Below, piece after piece: positions 16,909-25,325 of a stretch of 64,000 bases of DNA. This DNA comes from Planctomycetota bacterium (GTDB taxonomy: Bacteria; Planctomycetota; UBA11346). The stretch is taken from contig JACDEI010000007.1 of assembly GCA_013816485.1 (NCBI GenBank), forward strand, positions 61,278 to 125,277, written 5' to 3'. The notes below the pieces were generated by a model that worked only from the letters and a program-made list of their open reading frames with translations, was not told the origin of the DNA and did not search any database. Numbering within the stretch: position 1 is the stretch's first letter; the number at the start of each line of letters is the position of its first letter. The translations under genes and the position numbers were made by a program.

Positions 16909-18369
16909 CTATGAGCACTGGAACTCCGAGGCCGTGACGAGGCCCGGGCAGCTGGCGCAGGCGAGGACGTACACTGATCCGCAATCCCCCAGCATCATGC
17001 CCAGTGGTTGCGATTCCCGCGCCACCGACGGTTTCCAGCGCAGCCCGCTCTGGATGTCCCATTCCTGGGTCGCGATGGTCAGCAAGAGCACCATCGGCTG
17101 ACCGCAGGCGCAGGTCCGCTGCGCCTGGGCCTGGATCCAATTCCCATAGCCGCCGATCTTCGAGCCGGGCGCTGATGACAGCAGGTGGTCATGGATCATG
17201 TGTGCCGCCGGCACGCCATACTCCTCGAAATCCGGAAAAAAGCGCCGTCCCACTTTGGTCAATCGGGTATCCTGCTCCAGCGCTTGGAGCAGTTCCGGTG
17301 AGAGCTCATGCGTCGTCGGGTATTCGACGACCTCTTCTGGCGTGATCGGGCACCAGCGCGGATAGACGTCCTCCGTTTCACGGACGGTATGCCAATCGGA
17401 TGTGCGTTCGGTGTGCTGCGCCCCAGAGATCCACCGCGCTAGCGGCGCGGGCCCATACCCATGGGCGTCGTGATCCCTGCCGCACCAGAACACTTGGAAA
17501 TGATCCCCGCCCCACGGGATCGGTAGGTCGATGCCACCCGTGCGAGACAATTGCAAGATGCCGATCATTGGCGTGCCATGCTGCGGACACGTGGGCCACG
17601 CCTGCTGTTCGGTCACCGCGAAATTGCCGCCGAAGCCATCACCTTGGCTCGGCGGCCGTCGCATCATCCGGGGATGCAACCGGGTCGCCTTCCGCGCCAG
17701 CGGAGCCAAGGCCGGCACGAGAGTGGCGACATCCACTGGTGGTGGTGGCGTGCGTCGTCCACCGGCACCCGTGGGCCGGCCTGTGAGCGTGAATGCAATG
17801 CCGGTCACTGCGCGACGCACTCGGTTGAACAGGCTCATAGTGCGCGCTGGACGAGGAGCGTCGACGCGAGGAGCGCCGATCACCCGCCTTGGGCCGAGGC
17901 GAACGGGCGGGAGCTTCGAGACCTCGGGCAGGACGACCAGCCCGTCTTCGCCGCACCGCTTAGCGACTGCGGTGGACAGTCCAGGCATGTCGCGGACGAA
18001 CTCGACCGCCCCTATCGCGGCCGACGACATCCGTCCGCGGAGGTCCGCCTCCTCACGCTCGCTCGACACACAGTAGATCGGCACGACACGACTCGCCGAC
18101 GTCATCCGATCAATGAGTGTGATCGCCTGCGCCATCTCTTCGACCGTGCTCGGCAGCAGGACGAAGAGATGCTCACGGAAGTCCTCCCTGGAATCGATCT
18201 CGGACTGCCGTTTCCACCCCAGGTATTCCACGCTCGTGTGCCTGGCGATGGAATAGAGTACATTCTTTCGTAAAGGTTCGTGGCTCACAATAGCCGTCAT
18301 CTGGTTCTCGAAGCGATCAACGGCGTCCGGCACGCGCTCGTCCGTGATCCATACCAAGTGGAATCTCAT
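16909..18369 (-). CDS. Two-part protein with C-terminal DUF1963/YwqG-like domain
   Basis: The 486-residue protein starts at MRFHLVWITDERV, with GGAG eight bases upstream; the ATG five codons earlier has its site too close. Residues about 1-160 form an unrecognised alpha/beta domain with alternating strands (HLFVLLPSTVEEMAQAITLID, RVVPIYCVSSEREEADL). A basic Pro-rich linker follows (about 160-245). The C-terminal part has DUF1963-like signatures: CPQHGTPMIGILQLSR, FWCGRDHD, KIGGYGNWIQAQ, CACGQPMVLLLTI and CPG near the end, which suggest paired metal-binding cysteines. The function is unknown. Confidence 0.75.
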   Translation of the reverse strand: MRFHLVWITDERVPDAVDRFENQMTAIVSHEPLRKNVLYSIARHTSVEYLGWKRQSEIDSREDFREHLFVLLPSTVEEMAQAITLIDRMTSASRVVPIYCVSSEREEADLRGRMSSAAIGAVEFVRDMPGLSTAVAKRCGEDGLVVLPEVSKLPPVRLGPRRVIGAPRVDAPRPARTMSLFNRVRRAVTGIAFTLTGRPTGAGGRRTPPPPVDVATLVPALAPLARKATRLHPRMMRRPPSQGDGFGGNFAVTEQQAWPTCPQHGTPMIGILQLSRTGGIDLPIPWGGDHFQVFWCGRDHDAHGYGPAPLARWISGAQHTERTSDWHTVRETEDVYPRWCPITPEEVVEYPTTHELSPELLQALEQDTRLTKVGRRFFPDFEEYGVPAAHMIHDHLLSSAPGSKIGGYGNWIQAQAQRTCACGQPMVLLLTIATQEWDIQSGLRWKPSVARESQPLGMMLGDCGSVYVLACASCPGLVTASEFQCS

Positions 18370-18498
18370 TGGCCATGTCTCCAACGGTCACGCAAGCGTG
18401 AAGGCCGATCCAGCCCGCGCCACGGCCTCTTCTGAAAAAGGTTTCAGGCGTGGTCCCTAGCGCTGCGGGATTGTCTGAGCGCGGTGCGAGCAATGGAT

Positions 18499-18525
18499 CA
18501 ATTTGCATGTGTCCTTTATTGGCCG
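18499..18525. repeat. Solitary tail motif of the composite repeat
   Basis: ATCAATTTGCATGTGTCC followed by TTTATTGGCC is a tail copy without a head or array. It lies in the space between the divergent DUF1963 gene and the thioredoxin gene. Confidence 0.6.
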
Positions 18526-18596
18526 TCTCCACATCATCCGCGTTCGACGCTGACCGCTTGATGGTTACCTTCACTACCAACACCCGGAGTCGAACG

Positions 18597-19478
18597 ATGC
18601 TGCGCTACCTGTTCCTCGCGTGCCTGGGTCTTGAACTCGCCGCCGCCGATGGGTGGATGGAAGATCTGCCCGCAGCACAGGAACGGGCACAGCGCGAGGG
18701 CCGTGACCTGTTCATCGATTTCACCGGCAGTGACTGGTGTTCGTGGTGCATCCGCTTGGACCGCGAGATTCTTGGGCGCCCGGAGTTCCTGACCGCGGTG
18801 CGCGAACACTTCGTGCTGGTGAAGCTCGACTACCTGCGCAAACGCCCGTTGCCAGCTGATCGTCAGGCGGCGCTTGACGCGATCAGCGAACGCTACGCGA
18901 TCGCAGGCTTTCCCACCGTGTTGCTGTGCACCGCCGACGGCACGGCCTATGCACGCACCGGTTACCTCAAACTGACACCGGCCGCCTATGCCGACCGCCT
19001 GCTGGCGGCACAGGCGGCTCGCGGACGCGAGCCGGAACTTGCACGTCAGGTCGCCGATTCCCGCGGGCCTGCCCAGGCGGCGGCCCTGCACGCACTGATC
19101 GACCATCGCGATCTGATGGGCAGCGAAATCACCCGCGACCTGATGCAGCAGGCAGTGGCCGCCGATCCCATGGGCACCTTGCCCGCGACGGTGACGATGC
19201 GGCAACGCCTCGCCGAGATGACCATCACTGAGACTCTGCGGGCCGCCGATACCCAGAAGGACGATACGCAGAGAGAGCGACTGATCTCGCAGGGCCTCGC
19301 CGACTCCATGCTATCGGCGGAGTTCCGCCAGGGCCTGCTGATGCGCCGGGCAATGGGTAAATTCCAGACCGATCGCGCCGGGGCCCGTACCGACCTCGAT
19401 GCCGCCAAGGCTCTGGCGCCAAACAGCACCGCGGTCGAGCAGATCGATCTGCTGCTGCGCGTACTGATGCGGCCATAG
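18597..19478 (+). CDS. Exported thioredoxin-fold protein with WCSWC motif
   Basis: The 293-residue protein starts at MLRYLFLACLGLELAAADG, a signal peptide, with CGGAGT upstream. Residues about 25-145 form a thioredoxin_7/DsbD-gamma-like domain: FIDFTGSDWCSWCIRLDREIL (C48, C51) and IAGFPTVLL with the cis-Pro. The C-terminal 140 residues are helical and may be a TPR-like repeat region (QAAALHALIDHRDLMGSEITRDLM, DLDAAKALAPNSTAVEQIDLLLR). It probably reduces or oxidises exported proteins. Confidence 0.87.
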   Translation: MLRYLFLACLGLELAAADGWMEDLPAAQERAQREGRDLFIDFTGSDWCSWCIRLDREILGRPEFLTAVREHFVLVKLDYLRKRPLPADRQAALDAISERYAIAGFPTVLLCTADGTAYARTGYLKLTPAAYADRLLAAQAARGREPELARQVADSRGPAQAAALHALIDHRDLMGSEITRDLMQQAVAADPMGTLPATVTMRQRLAEMTITETLRAADTQKDDTQRERLISQGLADSMLSAEFRQGLLMRRAMGKFQTDRAGARTDLDAAKALAPNSTAVEQIDLLLRVLMRP

Positions 19479-19557
19479 ACGGCGGTCGCCAGACCATCCG
19501 CGTAGCGGTGCACAACAGACCAGAGCAGGCCACTTATTCTTCCTCTCTGACTGAATC

Positions 19558-19647
<90 letters not shown>

Positions 19648-19693
19648 GGCGGTGGCCGATCCGATTCGCGCCCGTCCTTACGTTTTCCTCAAC

Positions 19694-20095
19694 CTACGAT
19701 CCACGCACGGCACTCTGCAATTGCAGGATCGGGTAGAAGATCCCCAGAATGACCAGACCGATCATGGCCAATGCGACAAAATAGGCACATGCCGGAAAGA
19801 CGACCTTCACCATGCCATTTCGTGATTTGACGAGGAGCCACATGGCCGTGGCAGTCAGCGCAAGTGGAACCAATAGCCAGATGAAGCCCGGTGTTCCAAG
19901 GACCCACTTGGTCACCGATGGCAGCTCTCCGCGAAGCGAATCGAACATCGGCTTGAACTTCTCAATCGCGGAAGGAATACGGGAGGCGATGAACGTCAGC
20001 GTCGCTAGTTGGAAGACCAAGATCCATCCCAACACATCACCCAAGGTCGCCGGGCGGTCGAAAAATTCTACCGCTGCTGATTCAGCATCGGTCAT
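19694..20095 (-). CDS. Predicted three-TM membrane protein
   Basis: The 133-residue protein starts at MTDAESAAVEFFDRP with GAGGAGATTATT as ribosome site. Three hydrophobic segments are visible: VLGWILVFQLATLTFIA, WLLVPLALTATAMWLLV and YFVALAMIGLVILGIFY. Between the first and second is a conserved-looking loop KFKPMFDSLRGELPSVTKWVLG. That loop faintly resembles the cytoplasmic stretch of GspF-like proteins, but length and topology differ and I do not assign the family. It is monocistronic. Confidence 0.7.
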   Translation of the reverse strand: MTDAESAAVEFFDRPATLGDVLGWILVFQLATLTFIASRIPSAIEKFKPMFDSLRGELPSVTKWVLGTPGFIWLLVPLALTATAMWLLVKSRNGMVKVVFPACAYFVALAMIGLVILGIFYPILQLQSAVRGS

Positions 20096-20532
20096 GAATA
20101 ATCTCCTCATCCGAGAATACTTCTGCCCTCGCACCCACAAGTGCCATCCCACGCCTTCTGCCGAAGGCTCTCGTGCATAGTTGCTCGCATTGCCACGGCT
20201 ACTCGCCACTCGCCGCTCGCCTCCATCCCACCACCTCTCTGATCCTTGAGGTGCCAGACTGGTACCTCAGATCGACAACCAACTGCGGGCCAGTGGCCCG
20301 CGGTCCCAGGGGCTGAAGGCGAATCGCACACCCACTCGCCGATCGCCAATCGCCAATCGCCGATCGCCAATCGCCGATCGCCACCTGTCGATGGATTAAT
20401 CGTTCCACGACAAACGACTGAGGGCCAGCGGCCCGCGGTCCCAGGGGCTGAAGGCATTTCGCGCACGGAAGTCGTGCGCAGCCTGGCCGATCCCCGATGT
20501 TTACAGGTCGCCGAGGCCACTACGCTGCAAAC
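20096..20532. repeat. Two REP copies around a heptamer array
   Basis: Two direct copies of a REP family occur at about 20270-20325 and 20408-20455, with the core GGGCCAGTGGCCCGCGG then TCCCAGGGGCTGAAGGC. Between them is a CGCCAAT/CGCCGAT heptamer array (about 20337-20392). The same REP core appears as an inverted pair near 31500 and 31605. No gene was seen in this stretch. Confidence 0.8.
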
Positions 20533-20820
20533 ATGGCAAAGGGCTTACGATTCGAGTGGGATCCCCGCAAAGCCCAGATCAACAAGACCAAGCACGGGAT
20601 CTCCTTCTAAGAAGCCAGCCAGGTATTTGGCGATCGCCCAGCCATCACCATTCCGGATCCCGATCATGGCTCCATTGATGAGCTTCGTGAGATCACCATC
20701 GGCTCGACCGGTAAAATGAGGATAGCCGTCGTTGCCCACCTGACTGACGACGGATCGATTCGCATCATCAGCGCTCGGAAGGCCGACGCCCGAGAACTCG
20801 CGCGATACAACGAAGGATGA
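20533..20820 (+). pseudogene. brnT: BrnT-type toxin with an in-frame stop codon
   Basis: The frame starts MAKGLRFEWDPRKAQINKTK and reads HGISF, then TAA at 20608-20610, then continues in the same frame EASQVFGDRPAITIPDPDHG to RIISARKADARELARYNEG, stopping at 20820. This covers the whole BrnT/DUF497 family length (FEWDxxKaxxNxxKHGxSFeEA...RIISAR). The stop stands where family members usually have Glu, so one G-to-T change would explain it. The toxin is probably dead, unless the stop is read through. It overlaps the next gene by ATGA, the usual toxin-antitoxin operon arrangement. Confidence 0.85.
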
Positions 20821-21011
20821 CCATGCGCCCATACTACGATTTCTCCAAGGGAACGCGCGGAAAGTACGCGAAGAAGTTCCGCCAAGGCACCAACCTGGTC
20901 GCCCTCGCGCCTGATGTGCAGCGGTTGTTCCCGAATTCTTCAGCGGTCAACAAAGCACTGCGAGAGCTGATCAAGCTGGCGAAGAAGTCGTCTCGGGTTG
21001 CGGTCTTGTAA
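20817..21011 (+). CDS. Antitoxin-like partner of the broken BrnT toxin
   Basis: The 64-residue protein reads MTMRPYYDFSKGTRGKYAKKF and ends in a basic helix (VNKALRELIKLAKKSSRV). The opening YDFSKGxRGKYA is typical of short proteins encoded next to DUF497/BrnT toxins. The C-terminus resembles a ribbon-helix-helix-like DNA-binding tail, which would allow autorepression. It starts inside the stop codon of brnT (ATGA overlap). It is intact although its toxin is interrupted, as expected when a system decays from the toxin side. Confidence 0.78.
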   Translation: MTMRPYYDFSKGTRGKYAKKFRQGTNLVALAPDVQRLFPNSSAVNKALRELIKLAKKSSRVAVL

Positions 21012-21091
21012 GCTGCGTCGCACTGGCTTTTGCGATTCTGTCAGCCCACTTGGGTGTCTACTTTTCGCGCGCCGCGTTCCGCAATTTATCC

Positions 21092-21265
21092 GTCAAGACG
21101 TCGAGCACGGTCCGTAGGCCGGGGGATGAAAGGATGTCACCCATACCAACTCACCACGTCGCGTGGACATCGGGGCGCAGTGCAAGGTGGCGAGGGGCGA
21201 GGGGCGAGGGGCAATGGGCAATGGGCAATGGGCAATGGGCAATGGGCAATGGGCAATGGGCAATG
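21092..21265. repeat. Composite interspersed repeat, head to array
   Basis: A head block (CGAGCACGGTCCGTAGGCC, GGGGGATGAAAGGA) is followed by CACGTCGCGTGGACATC, GGGGCGCAGTGCAAGG and an array that switches from GGCGAGG to GGCAATG (about eight units each). Block order matches copies at 10856 and 23811. Confidence 0.8.
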
Positions 21266-21342
21266 GCCCCCACCCACCTCTGTTTGATTGAAACTAACCC
21301 CAGATTCCTACCTTTACGCATTAGCGCCCAAGGAGCCCCCCG

Positions 21343-23046
21343 ATGCGTATTCCCCCTTTGCTCTGGCTCCTGTTGTTTGCGGTTTCGCCTACTTATAGCG
21401 CCACCGTTGAAGTTACGCTCACGTCGGGAGAAATCCACATTGGAGAATTGACGAAAGAGGACGACACGTCGGTTACCATCGTCGTGGAGAGCAAAACCAA
21501 AGCTGGGAGGACACTGACCGCATCCATCACGCACCAGCGCAGCAAAATATCAAAGATACGCGAAGTCCTGTCGCTCCCTGACCAATATGCAGAACGCATG
21601 AAAGCTGCCGGCGAATCGCCGGACTCCGTCGGGAAATTGGCAGTGTGGTGTCTGGCCAGCAATCTTTACGAGGAAGCCATCACCCAGGCACGACGTGCCT
21701 GGACACTTCGCCCAGGTCAGGGCGAGGCGGATCAGGTGCTGACAAAGACCGGTCACATCAAGGTCGATGGCCAGTGGGTATTGGAGAGCGAACACCTGGC
21801 CGCCGATGGGAAGGTGAAATATCGCGATGAAGTGCTAACCAAGGAGGAAGCAGCGAAACGCAAGGAAGTCGATAACGCCCGTGTCCTCCTGGTTAGCGCG
21901 CGCGAGCAAGTCCAGGAACTGGAGGGCCGTGAACGGAAGGCGCTCAAGGGCATCGAAGAGGAAGCGATGCGGAAAACCGCCAACGACGCCGATGCCACAA
22001 CGTTCGATGCCTACCTCACCGAGAATCGGCCACGAGTCGGGAAATTGGAAGACCGCATCCGATCTGCGAAAGCCCTCTACGATCAAACCGTCGCGTTCCG
22101 TGTCTCTGAAGAAAACATCTACGGCGTCGGACGGGCCAATCCTGGGAGCTACCAGTCGGAACGTGCCGCCCAGGAGGCACTCAATGCCGAACGCAATGCC
22201 CTGCAAGTACTGATCACCGATCTCAAGAGCGCATCGTCGAAACGTGACGCTGCGTTACGATCTTCTGCAGACGCCCAGGAGAAGATCGTCTCGTACCAGA
22301 AGACCGTCGAACGAGCCAGAACGGAGTTGGTGAGCGCACGGACCAAATTGAGTGACCTGGAGAGCAAGGCCGGCGTTGCTGGTAGTCCAGGTGCGCGCAG
22401 CAAACCGCTGACTACCGCCGATGTTCCTGACATTGCCGGGTTGCGCGCTGCTGTAGTGCTGATCGCCACGTTTGACGCCCAGGACAAGTTGCTCCGGACT
22501 GGGAGCGGCTTCTTTGTGTCTGCGGATGGCCGCCTGATCACCAACCGCCACGTCTCTGGAGACAATCCCACCTACTCCTTCGTAGTGTTCTGGGATCCGT
22601 TGACCAAGCGCAGCCCAGAACGGTTCCGGCTGTCACGTGTAGCTGCTGATCCCAATATCGATCTGGCTTGCTTGCTGCCGGTGACACCACGAACACCGTA
22701 CGGATTTCTGGTCACCGGTCCGGTGCCAGAGTTGGCAACGCCGATTCGCGCCATTGGCTTCCCTGCTCCCGATGATCTGGCGAACATCCTGCAGACTGGG
22801 GCAGACGATATCGTGATCACTGGGGGAACGGTCAATTCGGTTCGCAGGCAAGACAACATCATCAAGTTCATCCAACATGACTGCCGCATCGCCAGCGGTA
22901 ACAGTGGCGGCCCGCTCATTGATGCTTCGTCTGGCCGGGTGATTGGCATCAATACGTTTGGAGTCGACCCCCAGAAAATGGGCGCTGTCGGGGACACCTT
23001 CTTTTTCGCGATTCCGGCCAGTCAGTTGCCGACCGTGGCTCCGTAA
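21343..23046 (+). CDS. Secreted trypsin-like serine protease with coiled-coil region
   Basis: The 567-residue protein has a signal peptide (residues 1-19), then a beta-rich domain (about 20-75, VEVTLTSGEIHIGELTKED) and a TPR-like segment (about 80-150). A long charged coiled coil covers about 165-345. The C-terminal protease domain (about 365-567) has the catalytic triad visible as H403 (ITNRHVSG), D440 (DPNIDLACL) and S521 (ASGNSGGPL), with the GSGFFVSADGRLITNRH opening of HtrA/trypsin_2 proteases. No PDZ domain follows. It is probably periplasmic or surface-exposed. It is monocistronic, with REP DNA downstream. Confidence 0.9.
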   Translation: MRIPPLLWLLLFAVSPTYSATVEVTLTSGEIHIGELTKEDDTSVTIVVESKTKAGRTLTASITHQRSKISKIREVLSLPDQYAERMKAAGESPDSVGKLAVWCLASNLYEEAITQARRAWTLRPGQGEADQVLTKTGHIKVDGQWVLESEHLAADGKVKYRDEVLTKEEAAKRKEVDNARVLLVSAREQVQELEGRERKALKGIEEEAMRKTANDADATTFDAYLTENRPRVGKLEDRIRSAKALYDQTVAFRVSEENIYGVGRANPGSYQSERAAQEALNAERNALQVLITDLKSASSKRDAALRSSADAQEKIVSYQKTVERARTELVSARTKLSDLESKAGVAGSPGARSKPLTTADVPDIAGLRAAVVLIATFDAQDKLLRTGSGFFVSADGRLITNRHVSGDNPTYSFVVFWDPLTKRSPERFRLSRVAADPNIDLACLLPVTPRTPYGFLVTGPVPELATPIRAIGFPAPDDLANILQTGADDIVITGGTVNSVRRQDNIIKFIQHDCRIASGNSGGPLIDASSGRVIGINTFGVDPQKMGAVGDTFFFAIPASQLPTVAP

Positions 23047-23079
23047 TTCAGATATCTGGTGTTCTGACACGGGGACTGA

Positions 23080-23145
23080 CATCCCAGGGGCTGAAGCCCC
23101 TGGCTGGCGGGGCGTCGCCCCTGTTGGGGCTTGAGAAAATGCGCC
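23080..23145. repeat. REP repeat copy
   Basis: Two adjacent palindromes, CCAGGGGCTGAAGCCCCTGG and GGGGCGTCGCCCC, are followed by TTGGGGCTTGAGAAAATG. It is the same family as the mirrored pair at 15451-15741. A short GGCGA pentamer run follows (about 23150-23170). Confidence 0.85.
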
Positions 23146-23197
23146 ACAACGCGAGGCGAGGCGAGGCGAGGACGAGGAAGACGCGATGGGTTTCGGT

Positions 23198-23695
23198 CTA
23201 CTTTTCTTGGCGTAAGGCTTTCGCCGTCAGCTTGCCATTTGTGACGATAAGTTCGTAGGCGGCACCGAAATCAATGGGAAGATCAATCTTTTCGGCTTCG
23301 AAGAATGCAGATATCACTTCGTGATGGGTGACGAAGACCTTTCCGCTGCCCTGTCCGCCATATGCCTGAAGCCGTAGGTACTGCACCCAGTTTTTCGCTT
23401 GGTCTTCTACGGAGCTCAGTTTTATTTCGTTTTTTATCGCAACTTTCGGCTCAAGGACTCCTCGGATCTCTTCGGCAGTTTGTTGCGTGCGAGTAACCGG
23501 GGATGAAACAATCGAGTTGATCTTTCTTCCATTCATGGCTTTACCAATTTCACGAGCCGCCGCGATGCCAGACATCGTCAAATTTCCGAAATTATCAAAG
23601 TCACAATGCCGAACCAAAATCATTGAATCTTGGGCCCAAGAGTTCATCGCGAGCGAAAGCGCAATGAGGCATCTGAGCGCGACGGTGGCTAGCAT
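23198..23695 (-). CDS. Exported histidine phosphatase superfamily protein
   Basis: The 165-residue protein starts at MLATVALRCLIALSLAMNSWA, a signal peptide; 60 further in-frame codons upstream are unlikely. The family signature begins ILVRHCDFDNFG, an RHC variant of the usual RHG, with the phospho-acceptor His at residue 30. SSPVTRTQQTAEEI supplies the second Arg, and FVTHHEV the second catalytic His. The length is short for the superfamily but similar to SixA-like or Ais-like exported phosphatases. The substrate is unknown. Confidence 0.82.
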   Translation of the reverse strand: MLATVALRCLIALSLAMNSWAQDSMILVRHCDFDNFGNLTMSGIAAAREIGKAMNGRKINSIVSSPVTRTQQTAEEIRGVLEPKVAIKNEIKLSSVEDQAKNWVQYLRLQAYGGQGSGKVFVTHHEVISAFFEAEKIDLPIDFGAAYELIVTNGKLTAKALRQEK

Positions 23696-23810
23696 AGGTG
23701 CCTCGTGGTATTTCGACAGAGCACAGAGGGCTGCGTTCGAAAATGTAAGATCAGAATGTCTGACGACAAGCGCAAGCGTGCAGCGAAGCATGCGTGGCTG
23801 CACGCTCATC

Positions 23811-23980
23811 TTGACGGCGAGCACGGTCCGTAGGCCGGGTGATGAAAGGACGCTAGACACCACCTCCACCTTCACGTCACGTGGACGTCAGGACGCAATG
23901 CAAGGCGGCGAGTGACGAGTGACGAGCGACGAGCAGCGAATTGAATATCCGATTTGCGTATGTCCTTTATTGGGCCACAC
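23811..23980. repeat. Composite interspersed repeat, the most complete copy
   Basis: All blocks are present in order: head TTGACGGCGAGCACGGTCCG with GGGTGATGAAAGGA, then CACGTCACGTGGACGTC, GGACGCAATGCAAGG, a short array of GTGACGA/GCGACGA units, and the tail ATCCGATTTGCGTATGTCC followed by TTTATTGGGCC. This copy defines the element at about 165 bp. Confidence 0.85.
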
Positions 23981-24284
23981 CGTGATGAAGGTCCCTGGTC
24001 AGACTGACCTCGACACCGATGAGGCAGGTCAACGCCCAAAGTCGAGAAAAGGGCACCTGCTTATTCGCCAATATCACTCCAGGAGCCCCTGGGATCAGCT
24101 TATTGTCCACCAGATGATCGATGAAGCAGACGTCTGGCAACCCGACACTGCGGGAAGGAATAAATTCGGCTGCATCACGCACGATGAAGTCTCCTTGGAT
24201 TGATTGCGACATGGTCATGCCAGCTAAGCGAAGGAAATGTTCGAACTGCTGGTGAAGACATAAAAGATGGTGAAGACATAAGGG

Positions 24285-24328
24285 AAGGACATACGCATAT
24301 TGGCTAACGCCAATATGCGTATGTCCTT
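24285..24328. repeat. Perfect 20-bp inverted repeat made from two tail motifs
   Basis: Two arms of 20 bases, beginning AAGGACATACGCATATTGGC, pair perfectly around a four-base TAAC loop. Each arm contains the composite-repeat tail (GCGTATGTCCTT), here in head-to-head orientation. The hairpin lies about 100 bp beyond the stop codon of the ATPase-TOPRIM cassette and could act as a bidirectional mRNA end or recombination relic. Confidence 0.85.
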
Positions 24329-24338
24329 TATGTCGCCG

Positions 24339-24367
24339 CCTACTCCTGGCCGATCCGCCCAGCGCAC
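24339..24367 (-). mobile_element. Relic of a group II intron 5' end
   Basis: On the minus strand, GTGCGCTGGGCGGATCGG begins a 29-base match (about 25 identical) to the first bases of the intron at 8981. It is joined on its 5' side to CCAATAAAGGGCA, the same flank as at the intact intron (CAATAAAGGACA). The rest of the intron is missing. About 30 bp to the right, GCATCCCGGGATTACCG could be a collapsed domain V/VI remnant, but that is weak. Confidence 0.7.
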
Positions 24368-24428
24368 TGCCCTTTATTGGACCGTTCTTTATTAGGCCAC
24401 GCATCCCGGGATTACCGGGGGCTTACAC

Positions 24429-25325
24429 TTAATTGCGTATGAAAGCGCCAATCGACCTAAATAGTTCATGCCTCTCGATGAAATCGTCTCGAAAGCCAGT
24501 CGATGCCAAGAGACCAGGAATTGCTGCTTGGTTCCTATAAATCTGAGCACCCCCCATTTCAGCACAAAGCCAGCTCAGGAGAGCAGTGAAGTCATGACCA
24601 TGGATGGAGTATCTGGCATCGGATACGGATTTTATGCTTGCCATAACTTCATCAACCTTCCCGGGGAATTCTTGCAGAACTTGTGGCTGAACTTTCCCAC
24701 TGAGCCAAGAAGGGAAAAAACGATTTTCGTCAAAAAGCAACCTCGATAACTCTATTCGCAAAAACCCTCTGTATTGATCCAATTCTAAGGACACAAAGAC
24801 GGAATTTTTCTTCTTCGCCAATCTAATGCAGTAGATACGCAGAAGGACTTTCAGGAAACTGTTATAGAAAGCATCAGTCATAGGAGAAACGCCGAAGCCA
24901 AAGAGACAAATATTCTCAATTACCTCTCTGCTATTAAAATACATCTCTAAGTTGGCGAAATCGGTTCTAAGTATGCCATCAGGATGAATAGGGCGCGGCT
25001 CTATGAAATCATCAAAATCACGATCGATGATGCCGAGAATGCGCGATGCGCTTCCTGCCTTTTTCTTAATGTGCCGAACAACAGCGACTACCAAACCTCT
25101 ATTATCATTGGCACACCCGTTTTGCTGCAAGAAATTTGACGGTAGCTCCAAATCTTGGTCGACGCGAACTATGTTTGGAGGGGCGGAGCAGCTACACTGT
25201 GATTTAATTCGAGTAATAACTTTGTGATCCAACACTCCTTCAACAAGAATATCTTTTACTGCGCCGGTCTCCAGTGCATGCGAAGCAACCAGCGAGTCCA
25301 AGGCTCTGGTAGGCCTACCTGGCAT
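24429..25325 (-). CDS. DUF4435/TOPRIM-like effector of an ATPase-TOPRIM defence pair (AriB-like)
   Basis: The 298-residue protein starts 11 bp before the end of the ATPase gene, so the two are translationally coupled. A TOPRIM-like core is visible: the acidic residue in DILVEGVLDHKVI (E29) and the DxD in LGIIDRDFDDF (D101, D103), followed by TDFANLEMYF, as in DUF4435 proteins. In the PARIS system, AriB is a DUF4435/TOPRIM nuclease released by the ATPase AriA to cut tRNA. The C-terminal half is helical (RGFLRIELSRLLFDENRFF) and holds HGHDFTALLSWL. The DNA is clearly AT-richer than its surroundings. The assignment rests on motifs and gene pairing only. Confidence 0.72.
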   Translation of the reverse strand: MPGRPTRALDSLVASHALETGAVKDILVEGVLDHKVITRIKSQCSCSAPPNIVRVDQDLELPSNFLQQNGCANDNRGLVVAVVRHIKKKAGSASRILGIIDRDFDDFIEPRPIHPDGILRTDFANLEMYFNSREVIENICLFGFGVSPMTDAFYNSFLKVLLRIYCIRLAKKKNSVFVSLELDQYRGFLRIELSRLLFDENRFFPSWLSGKVQPQVLQEFPGKVDEVMASIKSVSDARYSIHGHDFTALLSWLCAEMGGAQIYRNQAAIPGLLASTGFRDDFIERHELFRSIGAFIRN

